From NCBI GenBank assembly GCA_900074725.1, contig LT598458.1:682001-746000 (forward strand): 64,000 nt of DNA, written 5' to 3'. The DNA comes from Lachancea dasiensis. Lineage: Eukaryota; Ascomycota; Saccharomycetes; Saccharomycetales; Saccharomycetaceae. The translations under genes and the position numbers were made by a program. The notes below the pieces were generated by a model, which searched no databases, was not told the origin of the DNA, and worked only from the letters and a program-made list of their open reading frames with translations. Below are positions 29,794 through 39,462 of the stretch, in pieces (positions within the stretch are counted from its first letter, which is position 1; every line of letters begins with the position of its first letter).

Positions 29794-29838
29794 ATCGTTC
29801 TACTTTATCATTTTGTTTTTCACTGTCGTCCATAAATT

Positions 29839-29850
29839 TGAAAAATTTTT
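29839..29850 (+). promoter_or_regulatory. RRPE-like element upstream of MAK16
   Basis: TGAAAAATTTTT matches the rRNA-processing element bound by Stb3. It lies 18 bases before the proximal PAC element, the usual arrangement in ribosome-biogenesis promoters. Confidence 0.75.
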
Positions 29851-29868
29851 GTTAAAAAGCAGCGATCC

Positions 29869-29881
29869 GATGAGATGAGCT
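29869..29881 (+). promoter_or_regulatory. PAC element (proximal) upstream of MAK16
   Basis: GATGAGATGAGCT matches the PAC consensus and lies about 90 bases before the MAK16 ATG. Confidence 0.8.
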
Positions 29882-29971
29882 CACTTAACATTATTTGAGC
29901 GACTAAAACTGAGATAGTCCAAGAACAAAAGGAAATCCTCATTAGTCTCTCGTTGTTGTGTTTTATAAGAG

Positions 29972-30883
29972 ATGTCGGATGAAGTTATTTGGCAAACTAT
30001 CAATCAGCATTTTTGTGCTTACAAGCTGAAGACTGACAAAGGTCAGAATTTTTGCAGAAACGAATACAACGTCACAGGGCTGTGCAACCGGCAGTCTTGT
30101 CCGCTGGCTAACGCGAAGTATGCCACCGTTAAGAATGTAGATGGCAGACTGTATTTATACATGAAGACTGCAGAGAGAGCTCACACGCCAGCAAAAATGT
30201 GGGAAAGGATAAGGCTCTCAAAGAATTACGCCAACGCCCTTAAGCAGGTCGACGATCATCTACTCTATTGGAACAAATTTCTAATTCATAAATGTAAACA
30301 GAGGTTGACACGGTTGACCCAAGTGGCGGTTACTGAAAGACGTATGGAATTGAGAGAGGAGGAAAGACATTATGTGGGGGTAGCTCCAAAGGTAAAAAGA
30401 AGAGAAGAAAATCGTGAACGGAAGGCCCTGGCCGCTGCTAAAATTGAAAAGGCTATCGAAAAGGAGTTACTGGAGAGGCTAAAGAGTGGGGCATATGGGG
30501 ACAAACCTTTGAATGTAGACGAAAAGATTTGGAAGAAGGTTCTTGGCCATGTTGAAGACGACCAAGAAGATGAAGACCTGGAAGAAGAAGAAGATGAGGA
30601 AAGTGATGCAGAGATCGAATATGTTGAGGACGATGGTGATGACGAAGAGTTGATGGACGTTGAAGACTTAGAAAGATGGCTCGATGATCCTAATGCTTCC
30701 CATGATGAGGACAGTGGAGATGACGACTCGGAAGAAGACAGCAGTGACGATTCAGACGAAGACGACGACACTAAGGATCAAAAGCGCAAGAGAAAAACTA
30801 CTGCCGCTAGAAAGAAGCGTCCCAGAGTCGAAATCGAATACGAGGAAGAAACGAATCCAGTACAGCGTGAATTGGCACACTGA
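29972..30883 (+). CDS. MAK16: Mak16, 60S ribosome biogenesis factor
   Basis: The protein is 303 residues, close to the S. cerevisiae length. Mak16 is an essential nucleolar protein of early 66S pre-ribosomes, needed for 60S subunit assembly and, through that, for killer-virus RNA maintenance. The N terminus carries a conserved cysteine set (Cys15, 28, 38, 43) in a zinc-binding arrangement and matches the L28e/Mak16 domain to about residue 135 ([39 protein letters not shown]). A basic helical segment ([20 protein letters not shown]) follows, then a long acidic stretch at about 190-265 and a lysine-rich nuclear-signal region near the end. The promoter has PAC and RRPE elements, as expected for this role. 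Confidence 0.97.
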   Translation: MSDEVIWQTINQHFCAYKLKTDKGQNFCRNEYNVTGLCNRQSCPLANAKYATVKNVDGRLYLYMKTAERAHTPAKMWERIRLSKNYANALKQVDDHLLYWNKFLIHKCKQRLTRLTQVAVTERRMELREEERHYVGVAPKVKRREENRERKALAAAKIEKAIEKELLERLKSGAYGDKPLNVDEKIWKKVLGHVEDDQEDEDLEEEEDEESDAEIEYVEDDGDDEELMDVEDLERWLDDPNASHDEDSGDDDSEEDSSDDSDEDDDTKDQKRKRKTTAARKKRPRVEIEYEEETNPVQRELAH

Positions 30884-31382
30884 CGCCTCGGATCTACGCA
30901 TCAATAGCATAATTAATATCTGTTTAGCGCTGAAACCAGATGTATATATAGACTCCACAAGGACTTTCATTAGGCCAAAGGCGAATGGGTGGAATGTTGG
31001 AAAACAGATGTTGCAACTTGATTTGACGAAAAGGCAGCTTCCTCGGCAAGAGAACCAAGATTAGGCACCGAACGAAAACTTGGCGCTACACGCGGCAGAC
31101 TGCTGAAAAAATAACGACAATTGTCAAGAAATTAACACGTTCACAGGTAGCCATGAGAAAGCAACGCAATCATTGCTTGTATAAATCTTCATCTGCCAAA
31201 GACCCGAACTTTTCGTACTCTAATGCGTTGCAACTTGACCTCAAATATAAGAGTATGGAACAACTTTCCTTCTTTTATCGAAACCAAACCAACAAGTAGC
31301 TTCAGAGGGTCACGAAAATAGTACAACTAATAATCAACGATTATACTAAATGCTCTTCTTGAGGTTTTACGAATTTCATTAT

Positions 31383-31414
31383 CATGTTATGTGACACTCA
31401 TGTTATGTGACACT
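31383..31414 (+). repeat. 16-bp perfect tandem duplication upstream of DRS2
   Basis: The unit CATGTTATGTGACACT occurs twice with no spacer (31383-31398 and 31399-31414). It is about 190 bases before DRS2. It may double a factor site or be a recent slippage event. Confidence 0.85.
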
Positions 31415-31426
31415 GGACCTCTATAG

Positions 31427-31462
31427 TGAGTACTTCCTGATTTCATTCAATTGAAGTACTCA
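31427..31462. repeat. 10-bp inverted repeat upstream of DRS2
   Basis: TGAGTACTTC (31427-31436) and GAAGTACTCA (31453-31462) are exact reverse complements separated by 16 bases. The function is unknown. Confidence 0.6.
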
Positions 31463-31600
31463 TCTTCATATATGAAATTCCAAAATTATAATTATAATAC
31501 CTTTGAAGGTTGGTGGGCTGGTGTATCCAAAAACCTTCAATAGCGTTAACTCTAAATCACCTTATAGTTATCAGGACACTCACATTGGTGAAATACTGAA

Positions 31601-34600
31601 ATGTCAGGCAATCGTCGAAAATCAACAGAGGATACGCTGTTTGACATTGATTTCATGGATGATGAGTTTCCGCTCAACAACGCTGGTCAATCCAACAATC
31701 CCTTTGTCGATAGGCAAGTTGTGGACCCCGAGTTTGATTTGCTGGCTGATTTAAGACATGGGGTGGTACGGCAAGAGACTATGGATTGGGATAAACCGCT
31801 TACAAGAATGGAGCGGGAAGACGACATCGAAAACGACGTGGTGGAGAACCCATTCTTGAACGAAGAACACACCTACGAACTTAGCCAGCAACTGCACGCA
31901 CAACCATCTCAACCCAATGGTTTCAAAAGGGCTGTTCAAAATATAAAAAGCGGACTGGGGTTCAAGAGTAAGGGTGCGAGCAATGCCTACCAAGGGTTTG
32001 AAATGCACAGCTACGACGATTCAGGCCACGACGATAGATATGCAAGGTCGAGAAACAAGTTTGATATAAAAATTCTCTTCAATCGCTATATCCTTCGTCG
32101 ACGTGGTGATCAAGAAGGTGACACAAGCGCCCCTCGCGTAATTTTCATCAATGATCACGAAAGCACCGCGGCCCAAGGCTTTGGTGATAATCATATTTCC
32201 ACCACAAAATACAATATGGCTACGTTTCTACCAAAATTTCTCTTCCAAGAATTTTCGAAATATGCTAACTTATTTTTTCTATTCACATCGGCTATTCAGC
32301 AAGTTCCCAACGTCACACCAACTAACCGCTATACCACCATTGGAACGCTATTGATTGTTTTGATTGTGTCCGCTGTTAAAGAAAGTGTTGAAGATTTGAA
32401 GAGAGCGAAATCTGATAGAGAATTGAACGACTCGAGGGCAGAGGTCTTTTCTGAAAGGCACAAGCAGTTTGTCACCAACAAATGGGTCAATATTTCTGTT
32501 GGGGACATCATAAAAGTAAACTCAGAAGAGCCCATTCCTGCTGATATAATAGTCCTATCGTCTTCGGAGCCCGAAGGGCTTTGTTACATTGAAACCGCAA
32601 ATTTAGATGGTGAAACTAATCTTAAAATCAAACAAGCCAAGGTAGAGACATCAAAAATCCTTGACACTGAACATCTCTCTAGATTAAAGGGAAAGCTTCT
32701 CTCGGAACAACCAAATTCTAGTCTATACACCTTCGAGGGGACGTTAAGTCTAAATGGTAAAGATTTACCTTTGACCCCAGAACAACTGGTATTGCGTGGT
32801 GCAACGCTTCGAAACACAGCTTGGATTTATGGGCTTGTCGTATTTACGGGACATGAAACCAAGCTTATGCGCAATGCTACTGCTACTCCTATTAAGAGAA
32901 CCGCTGTCGAGCGAGTCATCAACATGCAAATTCTTGCCCTATTTGGAGTTTTAATCGTTTTGGCGCTGATATCTTCTATAGGTAACGTTATCAAGGTTAC
33001 CAGTGATGCTAAGCATTTGTCATATCTCTACTTGCAAGGTACCAATAAGGTCGGATTGTTTTTCAAAGATATTCTAACATATTGGATCTTGTTTTCTAAT
33101 TTGGTACCCATTTCTTTGTTCGTCACCGTCGAAATGATCAAGTACTACCAGGCATACATGATAGGATCAGATCTTGATTTATACGACGAATCTACAGATA
33201 CGCCAACCGTGGTACGTACATCTTCTTTGGTGGAAGAACTTGGCCAAATTGAATATATATTCAGTGACAAGACCGGGACTCTTACCAGAAATGTTATGGA
33301 ATTCAAATCTTGCTCCATTGCAGGCAAATGCTACATTGAAGCTATTCCAGAAGAAAATAATGCGAGAATGGAAGATGGTATAGAAGTTGGGTATAGAAAA
33401 TTTGATGAATTAAAGGTCAAACTTGAGAATACCAATGACGCTGATTCGCAAGTCATCAATGAATTTTTAACTTTACTCGCAACCTGCCACACCGTAATTC
33501 CCGAGTTCCAGGAGGATGGGTCCATTAAATATCAAGCGGCATCACCTGATGAAGGTGCTTTGGTTGAGGGTGCAGCCATCTTGGGTTACAGATTTATCAT
33601 TCGTAAGCCTAGCTCCGTGTCAATTATAATAGAAAGCACTGGCGAAGAACAAATTTACGAATTGTTGGATATATGCGAGTTCAATTCTACGAGAAAGAGA
33701 ATGAGTGGAATTTTTAGAATGCCGGACGGTAAGATCAAGTTGTTTTGCAAGGGTGCCGACACCGTCATACTTGAAAGACTTAGCCCCGAGAAGAACCCAT
33801 ACGTTGAATCCACTATGCGCCATCTGGAAGATTACGCCGCAGAAGGGCTAAGAACGCTATGTCTTGCAACGAGAACTATAACTGAGACAGAATATGTTAA
33901 GTGGAAGGCATTATACAACGCAGCTTCTACCACGCTCGACGATAGAGCGCAACAAATGGAGAATACTGCGGAGCTTATTGAAAAGAATTTGACTCTAATT
34001 GGTGCCACAGCCATCGAAGATAAGCTACAGGATGGAGTTCCAGATGCAATACATACATTGCAGGACGCTGGAATTAAGATATGGGTTCTGACCGGTGATA
34101 GACAGGAAACTGCAATCAATATTGGCATGAGTTGTCGGCTATTAAGCGAGGACATGAACTTGTTGATTGTGAACGAGGATAATAAGGAATCCACTAGGAG
34201 AAACTTGACGGAAAAACTGAAGGCCCTTGGCGACCACCAAATATCTCAGCAAGATATAAATAGCTTGGCTCTGGTAATCGACGGAAAGTCTCTAGGATTC
34301 GCTCTTGAAAGCGATCTAGAAGATTACTTCCTTGCGCTTGGAAAGATCTGTAAAGCAGTTATATGTTGCCGGGTTTCTCCTCTCCAAAAAGCGCTTGTTG
34401 TAAAAATGGTAAAAAGAAAGACCAACTCGTTGCTACTTGCGATTGGCGATGGTGCAAACGATGTCAGCATGATTCAGGCAGCCCATGTCGGTGTTGGTAT
34501 CAGCGGAATGGAGGGCATGCAGGCCGCGCGGTCAGCAGACTTTGCCATTGCTCAGTTCAAGTATCTGAAAAAGCTGCTACTAGTGCACGGATCGTGGTCA

Positions 34601-35533
34601 TACCAAAGAATCTCGCAAGCAATCTTGTACTCTTTCTACAAGAATATTGCATTGTACATGACTCAGTTCTGGTACGTTTTTGCCAATGCCTACTCCGGAC
34701 AATCGATCATGGAGTCTTGGACTATGACGTTCTACAACGTGTTTTTTACCGTTCTTCCCCCTTTCGTTATGGGTGTTTTTGATCAGTTTGTCAGTAGCAG
34801 GTTACTAGACCGATACCCCCAGCTTTACAAGTTGGGGCAAAAGGGTCAATTTTTTTCGGTGACCATCTTTTGGGGTTGGGTGGTCAATGGGTTTTACCAT
34901 TCAGCTGTGACATTCCTAGGATCTTTTCTCATCTATAGAACCGGTAACGTTTTGAATTCTCACGGCCAGACAGCAGATCATTGGACGTGGGGTGTATCAA
35001 TTTACACCTGCAGTGTGATAATTGTGATTGGCAAAGCCGCCTTGGTTACCAACCAATGGACTAAATTCACTGCATTAGCTATTCCAGGTTCTCTGGCGTT
35101 CTGGCTTGTTTTTTTCCCAATATACGCGAGCATCTTTCCCCATGCCAACGTCTCAAAAGAATATTACGGGATCGTTTCACATGTTTATGGGTCGGCCACA
35201 TTTTGGTTAATGTGCATAGTATTGCCCTTTTTTGCCCTGCTTAGGGACTTTGTCTGGAAATACTACAAGCGGACTTACACCCCGGAAAGCTACCATGTTG
35301 TTCAAGAAATGCAAAAATATAACATCGGTGATCATAGACCACGCATTGAACAGTTCCAAAAGGCTATTCGCAGAGTAAGACAAGTTCAGAGAATGAAGAA
35401 ACAACGAGGCTTCGCATTTTCCCAAAGTGAAGTGGGAGGGCAGGACAAAGTAATAAGAATGTACGATACAACTCTGAAAAGAGGTGTTCATGGCGAACTA
35501 CAAGATGCGTCTGCGAACCCATTCCATGATTGA
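31601..35533 (+). CDS. DRS2: Drs2, trans-Golgi P4-ATPase (aminophospholipid flippase)
   Basis: The protein is 1310 residues (S. cerevisiae has 1355). With Cdc50 it flips phosphatidylserine and phosphatidylethanolamine to the cytosolic leaflet of the trans-Golgi and supports clathrin vesicle formation. Ten membrane helices are expected. Motifs seen are the P4 dephosphorylation loop as DGET (NLDGETNLKIKQ), the phosphorylation site DKTGT with Asp556, KGADTVILERL, TGDRQETAINIG and GDGANDVSMIQ. The C-terminal regulatory segment RQVQRMKKQRGFAFSQSE, part of the autoinhibitory tail, is kept. The protein stops shortly after it, at NPFHD, about 40 residues earlier than in S. cerevisiae. NPFxD endocytic motifs are at residues 33-37 (NPFVD) and at the extreme C terminus (NPFHD). 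It is convergent with PRO2. Confidence 0.98.
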   Translation: MSGNRRKSTEDTLFDIDFMDDEFPLNNAGQSNNPFVDRQVVDPEFDLLADLRHGVVRQETMDWDKPLTRMEREDDIENDVVENPFLNEEHTYELSQQLHAQPSQPNGFKRAVQNIKSGLGFKSKGASNAYQGFEMHSYDDSGHDDRYARSRNKFDIKILFNRYILRRRGDQEGDTSAPRVIFINDHESTAAQGFGDNHISTTKYNMATFLPKFLFQEFSKYANLFFLFTSAIQQVPNVTPTNRYTTIGTLLIVLIVSAVKESVEDLKRAKSDRELNDSRAEVFSERHKQFVTNKWVNISVGDIIKVNSEEPIPADIIVLSSSEPEGLCYIETANLDGETNLKIKQAKVETSKILDTEHLSRLKGKLLSEQPNSSLYTFEGTLSLNGKDLPLTPEQLVLRGATLRNTAWIYGLVVFTGHETKLMRNATATPIKRTAVERVINMQILALFGVLIVLALISSIGNVIKVTSDAKHLSYLYLQGTNKVGLFFKDILTYWILFSNLVPISLFVTVEMIKYYQAYMIGSDLDLYDESTDTPTVVRTSSLVEELGQIEYIFSDKTGTLTRNVMEFKSCSIAGKCYIEAIPEENNARMEDGIEVGYRKFDELKVKLENTNDADSQVINEFLTLLATCHTVIPEFQEDGSIKYQAASPDEGALVEGAAILGYRFIIRKPSSVSIIIESTGEEQIYELLDICEFNSTRKRMSGIFRMPDGKIKLFCKGADTVILERLSPEKNPYVESTMRHLEDYAAEGLRTLCLATRTITETEYVKWKALYNAASTTLDDRAQQMENTAELIEKNLTLIGATAIEDKLQDGVPDAIHTLQDAGIKIWVLTGDRQETAINIGMSCRLLSEDMNLLIVNEDNKESTRRNLTEKLKALGDHQISQQDINSLALVIDGKSLGFALESDLEDYFLALGKICKAVICCRVSPLQKALVVKMVKRKTNSLLLAIGDGANDVSMIQAAHVGVGISGMEGMQAARSADFAIAQFKYLKKLLLVHGSWSYQRISQAILYSFYKNIALYMTQFWYVFANAYSGQSIMESWTMTFYNVFFTVLPPFVMGVFDQFVSSRLLDRYPQLYKLGQKGQFFSVTIFWGWVVNGFYHSAVTFLGSFLIYRTGNVLNSHGQTADHWTWGVSIYTCSVIIVIGKAALVTNQWTKFTALAIPGSLAFWLVFFPIYASIFPHANVSKEYYGIVSHVYGSATFWLMCIVLPFFALLRDFVWKYYKRTYTPESYHVVQEMQKYNIGDHRPRIEQFQKAIRRVRQVQRMKKQRGFAFSQSEVGGQDKVIRMYDTTLKRGVHGELQDASANPFHD

Positions 35534-35604
35534 ACGAGACACATAGAGTTGAACAGAATCGTGTAATTATTTAAATCGAATGTCACCGGCATCAACTTAC
35601 CCCG

Positions 35605-36978
35605 TCATAGCTGAATACCTGTTATGTCTAGGTTTTTATGAATGAAGGCCTTATTGCCCCCTGAGCCAACGTAATCACTAGCAACTTGTCCGCTACCTCT
35701 TAGCTGATACTGGTAGCTCACAAGTCCATCCAGGCCCACAGGGCCACGTGCGTGTATCTTACTGGTGGAAATTCCAACTTCAGTCCCAAAACCATATCTA
35801 AAACCATCTGCAAATCGTGTAGAAGCGTTCCAGTAGACACCGGAAGAGTCCACTCCCTTGAGAAAAAATTCCGCGTTCTTCTTGTTCTCAGTAATAATGG
35901 CGTCGGTATGCTTTGAGGAGTGCACGTTGATGTGTGAAACAGCTTCTTCGGTAGACTCAACAAATTTTACAGCACAATCTAGAGACAAAAACTCCTTGTC
36001 AAAATCACTTGACTCGTCAATATCGACAATGAAGGACTGAAAATAACCACTTGATTGACTGTCTTCATTCAGTTTAGACAGATATGCATCTTTAACATCT
36101 TTTGTAACATGCAGTTTGACGTTTCCTGCTTTAGAGAGATTTTTCAAAACCTCCCACCATTCAGGCATTTCTGGATGAATCAATATTGTTTCCACTGCAT
36201 TACAGCCTGCAGGATAAGACGTTTTAGCATCAAGAGTTATGCGTTTGGCCACGTTCAACGATGCCTCGTGATCTAAAAAGATTGAGCAAATTCCGTCAGC
36301 ATGGCCTAGAACTGGGATCTTGGTGCTCGACTTGATTTGCCTTACCAATGCATTCGAACCTCTTGGAACTACCAGGTCAATATACTGGTCTTGTTGTAAC
36401 AAGTCAGACACATCTTGGCGCGTTTCAATCAGTTGAATTACACCGGAGGGAATACCCAGAGCGAGCTCATTCTCTGTGATAACAGAGTTGATGATACGTG
36501 ATATTTCTCTAAACGTGTTGACAGACTCCTTACCACCTTTCAAAATGGCTGCGTTGCCTGACTTTATAGCCAACGAAGTGATATTAGCAATGACTTCTGG
36601 CCTTGATTCAAAAATTACCAAAAGAACTCCGACAGGCGCAGTTACTTGATAGAGGTTCAGTCCTTCGTCAAGTTGTCTGGCCAGCTTCACCTTTCCAACT
36701 GGATCTTCCAGCTCAGCTACATCTTTGATACCCACTAGCATAGTTTCGAATTTATCTCCTTTAAAAAGGTCTAATCTCTTATAAAGCGAGTCCGCCAATT
36801 GACTCTTCTCCGCCAATTCTAAGTCTAGTTTGTTAGCGGCTCGAATGGAACCTGCATTGGCCTTCAAGCCATCATGGATCTTAAGAAGTAGCTTAGATCG
36901 ACTTTCATTAGAAATAGTTTTGAGGACGTTGCCTGCCAATCTTCCCTTTCTTGCAATAGTTTCGGATACTGTGTTCAT
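35605..36978 (-). CDS. PRO2: Gamma-glutamyl phosphate reductase Pro2
   Basis: The protein is 457 residues, the normal length. It reduces gamma-glutamyl phosphate to glutamate-5-semialdehyde with NADPH, the second step of proline synthesis from glutamate, in the cytosol. The aldehyde-dehydrogenase-like fold is clear throughout: PVGVLLVIFESRPEVIANI, LKGGKESVNT, VVPRGSNALV, and the catalytic cysteine in TSYPAGCNAVETILIHPE (Cys259). Near the C terminus RFADGFRYGFGTEVGISTSK and ARGPVGLDGLVSYQY are well conserved. The ATG at 36976-36978 is used. It lies between DRS2 and SAW1, whereas in S. cerevisiae PRO2 is on chromosome XV beside LDB19 and the other two are on chromosome I. Confidence 0.98.
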   Translation of the reverse strand: MNTVSETIARKGRLAGNVLKTISNESRSKLLLKIHDGLKANAGSIRAANKLDLELAEKSQLADSLYKRLDLFKGDKFETMLVGIKDVAELEDPVGKVKLARQLDEGLNLYQVTAPVGVLLVIFESRPEVIANITSLAIKSGNAAILKGGKESVNTFREISRIINSVITENELALGIPSGVIQLIETRQDVSDLLQQDQYIDLVVPRGSNALVRQIKSSTKIPVLGHADGICSIFLDHEASLNVAKRITLDAKTSYPAGCNAVETILIHPEMPEWWEVLKNLSKAGNVKLHVTKDVKDAYLSKLNEDSQSSGYFQSFIVDIDESSDFDKEFLSLDCAVKFVESTEEAVSHINVHSSKHTDAIITENKKNAEFFLKGVDSSGVYWNASTRFADGFRYGFGTEVGISTSKIHARGPVGLDGLVSYQYQLRGSGQVASDYVGSGGNKAFIHKNLDITGIQL

Positions 36979-37156
36979 TGTTAAACAATTTCTCGCAGAG
37001 GTTACCGAGCCGATATAGCCTTAGCAGCCCAACTGCTTTTGGTTCAAGTTCATTTACTCACCTAATAAAGTTAATGAACATAAAACTTTGTCTTGTAACT
37101 TTTAACGTTCTTAATATGGGCCCACCGCGTGACTTAATCCACCAAACTGCTGCTTT

Positions 37157-38096
37157 TCAAGTTTCAGTGCTACGAACACGCTTGGGTCTCCTGAGCACAT
37201 GTATTTCGATACAATTGCCAAGGCTTTGTAGCTGCTGGTGAGCAAATTTGAATTGCGGTTTTTTCTCTTGAGAAGAGGATTTTTCGGGTCCAGACATAAT
37301 TGGTGCGACCGGCGTTTCGCTACTTAGCAAAAACTCATCATCATCAAGTTCCTGTAGAACTTCTGGTTCACCCTGTACAACTTCTTCTCGGATTCGCCTG
37401 AGGAAATTCATTCCCGATATACCCACTTGAGGTAAATCGGTAGAGCGTTCGCTCCAGGAATGGGACGATAACAGGCGTAGTAACAGAGTGTTCCGTATTC
37501 TTGTGAGCTTCCTTATGTCTGTGATGAAAATGTCCAAGCCCCAATTATGATCATAACGCAGTTTGTACTGATATTTGGCAACACGTTCAAGGGTCTGCAA
37601 GTGACAGCTCTTGATGTCCAGGCCGATCGTAGATTTCAGTGCTGGCACTCTTTCAAAAACTTCTTCGAATTTGACAAGGTTGCCGATCTTGAGCTTCCCC
37701 ACTACTTCCTCATGGACTTCCCTCGCTGTAAGCTCAAACAAGATGAGCGTTAAGTCATGTCTGATCTCTTGACAGAGGCTCCTTGAATCGGCGTTTGAGA
37801 GGTAAAGTCGCACAAGTGGAGATCTCAATCTGATGATGGAGTTATTTGATAACAAAGGCGTTTCAAACGACGATTGAGCTGACGATAATAACTCAGTTAG
37901 CAAGAACAATTCCGGATCCCGCACAATTTATATACATACACTCTTGAATGTTCTTAGCAATTTGCTTGCGGTTAACAAATATCCTAATTGGCAGGACCAC
38001 GCCTGGTATTATTTGCACCATTGCTTGACTGGACGCTTGGTTAGTAATATAGAAAACCATCGTTATAAAGCTAGGCTGATGTTCCCAACGTACCAT
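37157..38096 (-). CDS. SAW1: Saw1, Rad1-Rad10 recruitment factor; two exons
   Basis: Saw1 binds branched DNA and brings the Rad1-Rad10 nuclease to 3' flaps during single-strand annealing repair. The gene is in two frames joined by a 61-nt intron (37879-37939). Exon 1 ends 37940 and holds the conserved run VVLPIRIFVNRKQI; exon 2 (37878-37157) continues FETPLLSNNSIIRLRSP and runs to LGNCIEIHVLRRPKR near the end. These blocks agree with my recollection of yeast Saw1, and the position before FRT1/2 matches S. cerevisiae. Three in-frame ATGs are possible starts: 38096, 38060 and 38021, giving 292, 280 or 267 residues; the last is nearest to S. cerevisiae (261). The coordinates use the outermost. 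Without the splice, exon 2 has no ATG before a stop, which supports the intron. Confidence 0.85.
37879..37939 (-). other. SAW1: Spliceosomal intron in SAW1 (61 nt)
   Basis: On the minus strand the intron begins GTATGT (37939-37934), has a branch motif GCTAAC (branch A at 37897) and ends in CAG at 37879, 17 bases after the branch motif. Removing it joins exon 1 codons ...CAA GAG T to CT CAA TCG and restores one frame. I know of no intron in S. cerevisiae SAW1. Confidence 0.85.
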
Positions 38097-38373
38097 GGCG
38101 CCATTTGAATGCCTTAATAATTTGGTAGTGGATGAGATTGCTGGAAGGCCTTAGCAGAGTAAACTTTCTCACTGCAATTGATTATGTTCGAGGCAAAGTT
38201 ATTATTTACAGAGGGACCTTAATTAAGCATTGATGTCACGTCAGCCGTCTAAAATAACCATTGGAACCTCGAAATTTCAATAACTGCTAGCATGAGCGGT
38301 CAGAACCAGCTGCCGTTTCTACCAGATGGCTGTTTGATATCTTTTGGGCATTAGGATACGCTAGGCGGAGATG

Positions 38374-39462
38374 TCAAGTGAAAACATGTCGTAGAGTAAA
38401 CACCGATGCAAGAAGTAGAACCAATGCCAAAAAGTCCACGATTATGCCTTTGTACTCCCGTAGACGGTCTAAAAGACGCATGCTACTTTGACTATCGCGA
38501 AGCATTTCGTTAAGTTTAATAGTTGTCTCTAGCTTGTGCACCGTGGCCTTGTGGTCAGTCAATTCAACCTTGCACTTGCCAATATGTCTCTCGAAAACCT
38601 CGAGGTCCTCGCTGCAAGAAGAAACAGTTTTCGTAAATTTTCCAATGAAGGAATTCGCATTTTCGCTGTCGAACGAAGATCGTACGGTTTGTAATTCATG
38701 TTCGGCTACGTGTGAATAAATCTCCCGCATTGCTTCTTGAGTCTTGAGAACATCGCGATACAAACAATCTAAATCAGCCATGGTCTGGCCCATAGCAGAC
38801 TCTTTGGCCTGCAGATTTGCTAATGTGTGTCTGATAGTGCAATCAAACTTCGATAACTCAGTAGCTAAGGTCGGAGGAGATCCATTGGTCGACTGAGGAC
38901 AAAGCAAAGAAGGTTCACGCAGGGCTGTCGTGTCCTTCAAGTCATAAAACATCTGTTGCGATAAACTCTCATGCTGGGAATTGAGAGAGATGGAGGATCG
39001 CTGGGAAGCGTTCAACGCTTCTACATCATGTTTGTCCGGGAACTCTTCTTCAAGATTTAAAAATTGATTCACAAGTCTTTTGCTTTCATCTCTGTCTGAC
39101 CGCAGGGATTTTATGGGCCTGGCACCGGCTGAGTGCGCGCTTTTAGCTAAATGGCTGGAGGAGGGGCTACTCAGGCCCGGTAAAGATGAAGACGATTCAA
39201 ACCGCGGATTTTTTTCAACATGTAACGAAAAATCACTCTTGGAGGACAGTGGCCTCGTCACCTTGTGCGCTTGTTTCTTCTGGAACAAACACTCGCTGAA
39301 TTTGCCCATCGCGGCAGCTGTAAAGTCGGTGCCGTTCATTGCGTGCCTTTCAGCATCACGTCCATAGTGGAACGATTGCTTCGGAATGTCACCGTGACGA
39401 TACGAGTATCTCGCCTTCTGTAGATCCTGCCCGTATGGAGAGGTTGGCGGAGTTGCTCGCAT
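38374..39462 (-). CDS. FRT1: Frt1/Frt2-type tail-anchored ER protein
   Basis: The protein is 362 residues, shorter than S. cerevisiae Frt1 (602) and Frt2 (528). Those two are duplicate ER-membrane proteins; Frt1 is a calcineurin substrate, and both help growth under high sodium or alkaline pH. Here the N-terminal half is Ser-rich and low in complexity. The second half (about 205-335) is a predicted helical coiled-coil region, and the last 20 residues form one membrane segment (VDFLALVLLLASVFTLRHVF) with almost nothing after it, the pattern of a tail-anchored protein. The start is the ATG at 39460-39462; the frame extends 15 codons upstream without an ATG. Identification rests on synteny (between SAW1 and MYO2) and architecture. 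I saw no calcineurin-docking motif I could vouch for. It would be the single ortholog of both S. cerevisiae genes. Confidence 0.8.
   Translation of the reverse strand: MRATPPTSPYGQDLQKARYSYRHGDIPKQSFHYGRDAERHAMNGTDFTAAAMGKFSECLFQKKQAHKVTRPLSSKSDFSLHVEKNPRFESSSSLPGLSSPSSSHLAKSAHSAGARPIKSLRSDRDESKRLVNQFLNLEEEFPDKHDVEALNASQRSSISLNSQHESLSQQMFYDLKDTTALREPSLLCPQSTNGSPPTLATELSKFDCTIRHTLANLQAKESAMGQTMADLDCLYRDVLKTQEAMREIYSHVAEHELQTVRSSFDSENANSFIGKFTKTVSSCSEDLEVFERHIGKCKVELTDHKATVHKLETTIKLNEMLRDSQSSMRLLDRLREYKGIIVDFLALVLLLASVFTLRHVFT

Larger units (their letters stand above)
29626..29971. promoter_or_regulatory. MAK16 promoter region with ribosome-biogenesis elements
   Basis: This 346-base interval lies between LTE1 and MAK16 and carries two PAC elements and one RRPE-like element, each listed separately. 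Together they are the standard signature of the yeast ribosome-biogenesis regulon. Confidence 0.75.
30884..31600. other. Intergenic: MAK16 3' flank and DRS2 promoter
   Basis: This 717-base interval carries a 16-bp perfect tandem duplication (31383-31414) and a 10-bp inverted repeat (31427-31462) in the DRS2 upstream region. No gene was recognised. Confidence 0.5.

Noticed and set aside
30370-30771. Antisense frame of 133 codons across MAK16
   Set aside because: It is the complement of the acidic Asp/Glu run of Mak16 (Ser-rich shadow) and has no independent support.
37860-37960. A second +1 frameshift in SAW1, as in ATS1
   Set aside because: The two halves are related by +1, but no recognised slip heptamer is present, whereas GTATGT, GCTAAC and CAG lie in proper order and splicing restores the frame. 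An intron is the better explanation.
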